A DNA stretch of 9,554 nt from the NCBI GenBank assembly GCA_900547585.1, contig URHD01000072.1, positions 1 to 9,554 of the forward strand, read 5' to 3'. A program made the position numbers and the translations under genes. The notes below the pieces were generated by a model that saw nothing but the letters and a program-made list of their open reading frames with translations, was not told the DNA's origin and made no database searches. Positions 6,287 to 9,554 of the stretch are shown here, piece after piece (position 1 is the first letter of the stretch; every line of letters begins with the position of its first letter). This stretch comes from an uncultured bacterium (GTDB lineage: Bacteria > Cyanobacteriota > Vampirovibrionia > Gastranaerophilales > Gastranaerophilaceae).

Positions 6287-8566
6287 TTATATTAATTTTG
6301 AGTAATCAGGTACGACAAACTGAGTGTTGTTTGCGTCTTTGTCGGTGAATTTTGCGTATGCTTTGAGCGAATCCTCTTTTGCACTTTCATAAAATGCGTT
6401 ATCAACATATTTTTTGTAGGTTTCGTTCAAATCGCCTGCATAATTGCCCATTATCCGTGCAAAATCTTTAATATTTCCTTTGTCAGCGCCGGCGCCGTAG
6501 GCTTTTGTTTTTGCGTCAGTGCCTGATGGACGGATTTCGATGAATTTGTCCTCAAATTCCAGATAAGTTCCGTCACCGACAAATTTTACTCCGGTAAGGT
6601 TTGAAAAATCAAGTTCTGGAAAGGTTGAGGCGAGAATTTCTTTTATCTGGTCAACAGAAAGCTTGTTTTCTGCCTTTGCAACGGCTAACGCAAGGTAAAA
6701 CAGGTCATTTTTCGTCCGTTTTGCTTCGCCGGCTTTTTTGTCGGCTTTGAGCTTTTCAATATCCGGTTCGCTTTCGTTGTAGTAAGAAATATCCTCTCTG
6801 ATATCGTATTTTGAGATAATTTCGTTGTTTTCAAACACTTTTTCAAGGTGTTCGCTCATCGAAATTCCTGCTTTTTCGAGGTATGAAGTGAGTGCAGAGG
6901 CTACGATGATGGCTTCTGTTGCGCTTTTTTCCCGCATTGCGATGGCTTTTCTGCCGGAAAGCGATTCAATGATTGATTCCGAGCCGATAATCATGCCGCC
7001 TGATTCTTCTCCGCCGAAAACGAGTTTCGGATTTACGCCGAGATTTATGTCATTGTTGAAAATATCGGTGATTATAACTTCTTTTTGCGGGTCATCTGTG
7101 ATTTGTTTTTCAACTTTTTTCATAATATTTGCGATTTCTTTGAACCCGACCGGTACATTTACGACTTTTATTCCGTTTTTCTTTGCCCATTCGTCCCATG
7201 AGCGCGCGGAAGCGGTTGTTTTGATGATGAATCTTGGGTGTTTATCGAAAAGCCCTTCTTTTTTGAGCTGGTTTGCCCAGAAATCCATAATCATAAGGAA
7301 TGATTGGTTCGCGGTAAACACTGTCAAAACCCTGTTTTCATCGAGTTTTACGTAATCAACCCCCAGTTTCTCCAGCGTTTCAATTCTATCCGCACTTTCA
7401 ATCTGCGTGACCGTAAGCCTGTCATGGTCAGGGTCAGTGATTAGAACAACCGTTGAAAGCGGGTATTTTGCGAGCTTTCTGGCGTAATCCATTGATTTTA
7501 TTACGGGAAAATAAGAATTCCCATCTTTGTCCTTTGAAATAACCGTTGCATCGACCGAATAATCGTAAAAAGTCCTGTTTCCTTTAGGGTCATGGTCGTA
7601 TTTTCCGATTGAGTGGAAAAACGGGTCTTCTTCAATGTTCAGCCAGTCAAAATGCTTGTCGATTCCGAGGACTTTTAAAATTCTGCTCAAAGTTCTGTAA
7701 GCAGATCCGCCGACATTTTCGATTACAATTTTTTCCTTTAGTTCTTTGATTAATTTAAGGTTCGCATCCTTTGCAACTCCGTCTTTCAGGTACTGTTCAT
7801 AAAGCACTACACCGTCGTTGAACTTTTTCATGACGGATTCATCAATAAGCGGGTTGTTGTTTGCGGCTATTTTTATTTCATATTTGCCGTTTTTTCTGAC
7901 TTCATCGAAAATCCGGCGGATTTTGTTTACAAATTGCATTGATTCTTCGGGAAGATACTGGCTTCCTTGAGAATTTAGGTCTTTTGTTGCGTTTTTGACG
8001 GAAATTCCGTGGCTGGAGGTTATGTATTCACCGCCGAGTAAATCGAGCTTAAAAGCCAAAAACGATGCCATCCAGATAGGAATTGTTGCTCTGTTTTCTG
8101 GAACAAGCGTTTTTATTCCGTGCGCAGCCTGAATTCTGGCGATAAGTTCCAGAAATTTGTCCGAATTGTACCTGACTTCGCTTCCGGCGAGTTTTATCAG
8201 CTCAGAATCGGGATAAAGTTCCTGTGCAACAAGCGCTTTAGCTTCTGTTGCGAGCATAATGCCAATCATGTTGATTGGAAAACGCGTGTCATGCGGATAG
8301 AGAATATTTTGCGGGCCTCTGATGCCGGCTGTTGAAACTTCTGCTTCTTTTGCGTACGATTCAAGCCATTCTTCAAGATTTAGCCCTTCGGGGTTCGTTT
8401 TTTCGTCATAAGGCGCGAGGTGCTCTTTTTTTAGCGTAAAAACGAACTCATTTTTGTTATTTAAGTCGATTAACTTATCATTTTTAATATAATCCGGTGT
8501 TTTTGAATTCACAGCTTCAAAAAGCTCTTTCTCAAGCTCGCATGATGGTTTTTTATCGTACGTCAT
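6287..8566 (-). CDS. Large alpha-D-phosphohexomutase (phosphoglucomutase/phosphomannomutase superfamily)
   Basis: A cytoplasmic enzyme that moves phosphate between C1 and C6 of a hexose through a phosphoserine and a bisphosphate intermediate. All four active-site loops are present: the phosphoserine loop TSSHG (183-187, catalytic serine probably S185), the metal loop DPDHDR (378-383), the sugar loop GGEESGG (518-524) and the phosphate loop RPSGTDAKTK (679-688). An N-terminal AGIRG (80-84) and GSEVRYNS (128-135) match the early domain. Oddities: 759 residues is well above the usual 450-580, the catalytic loop is SHG where most relatives have SHNP, and the serine-to-metal-loop distance of about 193 residues is long, with extra sequence between about 200 and 360. 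The start has TAGGAG eight bases upstream. It heads the operon that continues into the SulP and MATE genes. Glucose versus mannose specificity cannot be decided. Confidence 0.9.
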   Translation of the reverse strand: MTYDKKPSCELEKELFEAVNSKTPDYIKNDKLIDLNNKNEFVFTLKKEHLAPYDEKTNPEGLNLEEWLESYAKEAEVSTAGIRGPQNILYPHDTRFPINMIGIMLATEAKALVAQELYPDSELIKLAGSEVRYNSDKFLELIARIQAAHGIKTLVPENRATIPIWMASFLAFKLDLLGGEYITSSHGISVKNATKDLNSQGSQYLPEESMQFVNKIRRIFDEVRKNGKYEIKIAANNNPLIDESVMKKFNDGVVLYEQYLKDGVAKDANLKLIKELKEKIVIENVGGSAYRTLSRILKVLGIDKHFDWLNIEEDPFFHSIGKYDHDPKGNRTFYDYSVDATVISKDKDGNSYFPVIKSMDYARKLAKYPLSTVVLITDPDHDRLTVTQIESADRIETLEKLGVDYVKLDENRVLTVFTANQSFLMIMDFWANQLKKEGLFDKHPRFIIKTTASARSWDEWAKKNGIKVVNVPVGFKEIANIMKKVEKQITDDPQKEVIITDIFNNDINLGVNPKLVFGGEESGGMIIGSESIIESLSGRKAIAMREKSATEAIIVASALTSYLEKAGISMSEHLEKVFENNEIISKYDIREDISYYNESEPDIEKLKADKKAGEAKRTKNDLFYLALAVAKAENKLSVDQIKEILASTFPELDFSNLTGVKFVGDGTYLEFEDKFIEIRPSGTDAKTKAYGAGADKGNIKDFARIMGNYAGDLNETYKKYVDNAFYESAKEDSLKAYAKFTDKDANNTQFVVPDYSKLI

Positions 8567-8598
8567 AATTTCGGCTCCTAATACTAACTTATGAACCT

Positions 8599-8627
8599 AT
8601 TCTATTATGAACGAACGATGAGTGCAA
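8599..8627 (-). promoter_or_regulatory. Predicted sigma70-type promoter of the phosphohexomutase-SulP-MATE operon
   Basis: On the minus strand, a -35 box TTGCAC (8627-8622) and a -10 box TAGAAT (8604-8599) are separated by exactly 17 bases. The predicted start near 8592 gives a leader of about 25 bases that carries the TAGGAG ribosome-binding site. The promoter begins only eight bases after the nth stop codon, which makes the mutase gene independent of nth, although read-through from nth remains possible because I see no terminator between them. Confidence 0.65.
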
Positions 8628-8634
8628 TTGTACT

Positions 8635-9279
8635 TTAAGTTCTCCGACTTTCGCAGAATTGAGCAATTGGGCATTTTTCGCACATTGGCTTTGTCGGACG
8701 GCAGAGATTTTGTCCGAAAGTTACGAGAATTGTGTTGATATCCAACCAGTATTTCTCAGGAAGCAGCTTTCTAAGCGCCATTTCTGTTTCTTCGGGCGTT
8801 TTTGTTTTTACCCAGCCCAGACGGTTTGAAATCCTGTGAACATGAACATCAACGCAGATTGCCGGAATGTCAAAACCCTTTGCCATGACGAGATTTGCGG
8901 TTTTTCGTCCTACTCCTTTGAATTTTACGAGTTCATCAATGGAGGCAGGCACTTTGCTGCCGTAGTTTTCGACCAAATCTTTTGAGATATCAAGAATTTG
9001 TTGGGCTTTGTTTTTGTAAAAACCGACCGGATAGATTGCTTTTGCTAGTGTATCCACGTCAACATTGAGAAAATCCTCCGGTTTGGTGCCGATTTTGAGC
9101 ATTCTCAGAGAGCATGGATATGTGGTTAAATCATTTGTTCTCAGGCTCAAAATACAGCAAATCAACACTTTAAAAGGGTCATGGAATGTTTCCATCATTT
9201 TGACGAAATCCCTCTGGGGCAGATTTGCGTCTTTGAGCGCCTGTATGATTTTGTCGATATTTTTTTGACTTTTGTTCAT
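8635..9279 (-). CDS. nth: Endonuclease III (DNA glycosylase/AP lyase, [4Fe-4S])
   Basis: Base-excision repair enzyme that removes oxidised pyrimidines and cleaves the abasic site. With the start at 9279 (MNKSQKN) the protein has 214 residues, the normal size. The helix-hairpin-helix motif KFKGVGRKTANLVM carries the catalytic lysine K126; the catalytic aspartate is D144 in VDVHVHR, at the family spacing of 18. The C-terminal iron-sulfur loop has cysteines 193, 200, 203 and 209 in the C-x6-C-x2-C-x5-C pattern. The lysine rules out MutY-type or Mig-type mismatch glycosylases. The N-terminal helix has SLRTND where E. coli has SAQATD, closer to archaeal and thermophile forms. An in-frame ATG at 9303 lies inside the upstream terminator and adds unrelated residues, so I reject it. 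There is no Shine-Dalgarno site before 9279, so translation start is weak or leaderless. Confidence 0.95.
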   Translation of the reverse strand: MNKSQKNIDKIIQALKDANLPQRDFVKMMETFHDPFKVLICCILSLRTNDLTTYPCSLRMLKIGTKPEDFLNVDVDTLAKAIYPVGFYKNKAQQILDISKDLVENYGSKVPASIDELVKFKGVGRKTANLVMAKGFDIPAICVDVHVHRISNRLGWVKTKTPEETEMALRKLLPEKYWLDINTILVTFGQNLCRPTKPMCEKCPIAQFCESRRT

Positions 9280-9293
9280 AGTTATATTTAGAC

Positions 9294-9332
9294 AAAAAAA
9301 CACCCCCGAATCAATCGGAGGTGTTTTTTTTT
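9294..9332 (-). terminator. Intrinsic terminator of the ferredoxin gene (bidirectional in form)
   Basis: On the minus strand a ten-position stem (9324-9315 with 9309-9300, one mismatch) closes a five-base loop and is followed by seven T residues (9300-9294). A-T pairs extend the stem further. The plus strand also has a T-run after the hairpin (9324-9332), so it would work in both directions. It sits 12 bases after the ferredoxin stop codon and about 15 bases before the nth start codon, separating the two genes. Confidence 0.85.
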
Positions 9333-9344
9333 ATAGTTTATTGA

Positions 9345-9524
9345 TTATTCTTCAACTTCAATAACGCCTACAGGGCAGGATTCAGCTGCTTCTTTAACGC
9401 AATCTTCGTTTCCTGCTACAGCTGCTTCGTTTACAACTGCGGTGTCTTCGATAGAAAATACTGCATCGCATACAGATTCGCAAGCGCCGCAAGCTATGCA
9501 TCCGTCATTAATTTTTACTTTCAT
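9345..9524 (-). CDS. Single-[4Fe-4S] ferredoxin, Thermotoga/Desulfovibrio type
   Basis: A 59-residue acidic electron carrier of the cytoplasm. The cluster ligands are C9, C12 and C15 (CIACGAC) and the distal C50 in SCPVG. Two further cysteines, C19 and C42, stand where Thermotoga maritima and Desulfovibrio gigas FdII ferredoxins form a disulfide, and the second-cluster motif of clostridial two-cluster ferredoxins is missing. The N-terminus MKVKINDGC and the C-terminal IEVEE closely resemble the Thermotoga protein by recollection. The start is well supported by AAAGGAG six bases before the ATG. An intrinsic terminator follows, so the gene is probably monocistronic. Redox partners (for example pyruvate:ferredoxin oxidoreductase or hydrogenase) cannot be told from this window, but the protein suggests an anaerobic or fermentative metabolism. 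Confidence 0.95.
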   Translation of the reverse strand: MKVKINDGCIACGACESVCDAVFSIEDTAVVNEAAVAGNEDCVKEAAESCPVGVIEVEE

Positions 9525-9545
9525 TTTTTTCTCCTTTTACCATAA

Positions 9546-9551
9546 TTTATA
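9546..9551 (-). promoter_or_regulatory. Possible -10 box of the ferredoxin gene
   Basis: On the minus strand TATAAA (9551-9546) lies about 22 bases before the ferredoxin start codon, which would put transcription start near 9539, just before the Shine-Dalgarno site. The matching -35 box would be outside the window, so this cannot be confirmed here. Confidence 0.3.
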
Positions 9552-9554
9552 AGT

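Noticed and set aside
6825..7355. 176-codon plus-strand frame opposite the phosphohexomutase gene
   Set aside because: It is antisense to a well-supported enzyme gene and shows no motif; similar plus-strand frames opposite the SulP and MATE genes (for example 5366-5776 and 3885-4364) are rejected for the same reason.
9280..9303. Upstream in-frame ATG for nth at 9303
   Set aside because: It falls inside the ferredoxin terminator and would add residues not seen in the family; the ATG at 9279 gives the normal length.

Overview
The window is a compact stretch of bacterial chromosome, moderately AT-rich by eye. All eight protein genes I can support lie on the minus strand, so transcription runs from high to low coordinates. 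I see no transposase, integrase, CRISPR array, tRNA or rRNA. The lineage cannot be fixed from this sequence. The SulP transporter resembles cyanobacterial BicA, while GcvT and the small ferredoxin resemble Thermotoga proteins, and the glycine decarboxylase is of the split (two-subunit) type. An anaerobic or fermentative bacterium fits this mix. A non-photosynthetic relative of cyanobacteria (Melainabacteria/Vampirovibrionia) is one possibility, but it is only an inference.

Layout in the direction of transcription: (1) a 59-residue single-[4Fe-4S] ferredoxin (9345-9524) with a strong Shine-Dalgarno site and its own intrinsic terminator (9294-9332). (2) nth, endonuclease III (8635-9279), starting directly after that terminator with no visible ribosome-binding site. 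(3) A sigma70-type promoter (8599-8627) just past nth, driving a probable operon of a 759-residue phosphohexomutase, a BicA-like SulP anion transporter with a STAS domain, and a NorM-type MATE exporter. The last two genes overlap at a TGATG junction. (4) A 363-base gap (2954-3316) holding a long imperfect hairpin, GC-rich at the base of its stem and followed by a T-run on the plus strand, and then a promoter with a consensus -35 box for the next operon. (5) The glycine cleavage genes gcvT-gcvH-gcvPA. The window ends 139 bases after gcvPA without reaching gcvPB.

Functionally, GcvT, GcvH and GcvPA are three of the pieces of the glycine cleavage system, which yields CO2, ammonia and methylene-tetrahydrofolate; GcvPB and the L-protein must be encoded elsewhere. 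The phosphohexomutase should serve sugar-phosphate interconversion for glycogen or envelope sugars. The SulP protein may import bicarbonate or another anion. The MATE protein should export cationic compounds. The link between the mutase and the two transporters is co-transcription only. The least explained element is the hairpin at 3082-3213, which could be a small RNA gene, a dispersed palindromic repeat, or a structured untranslated region.
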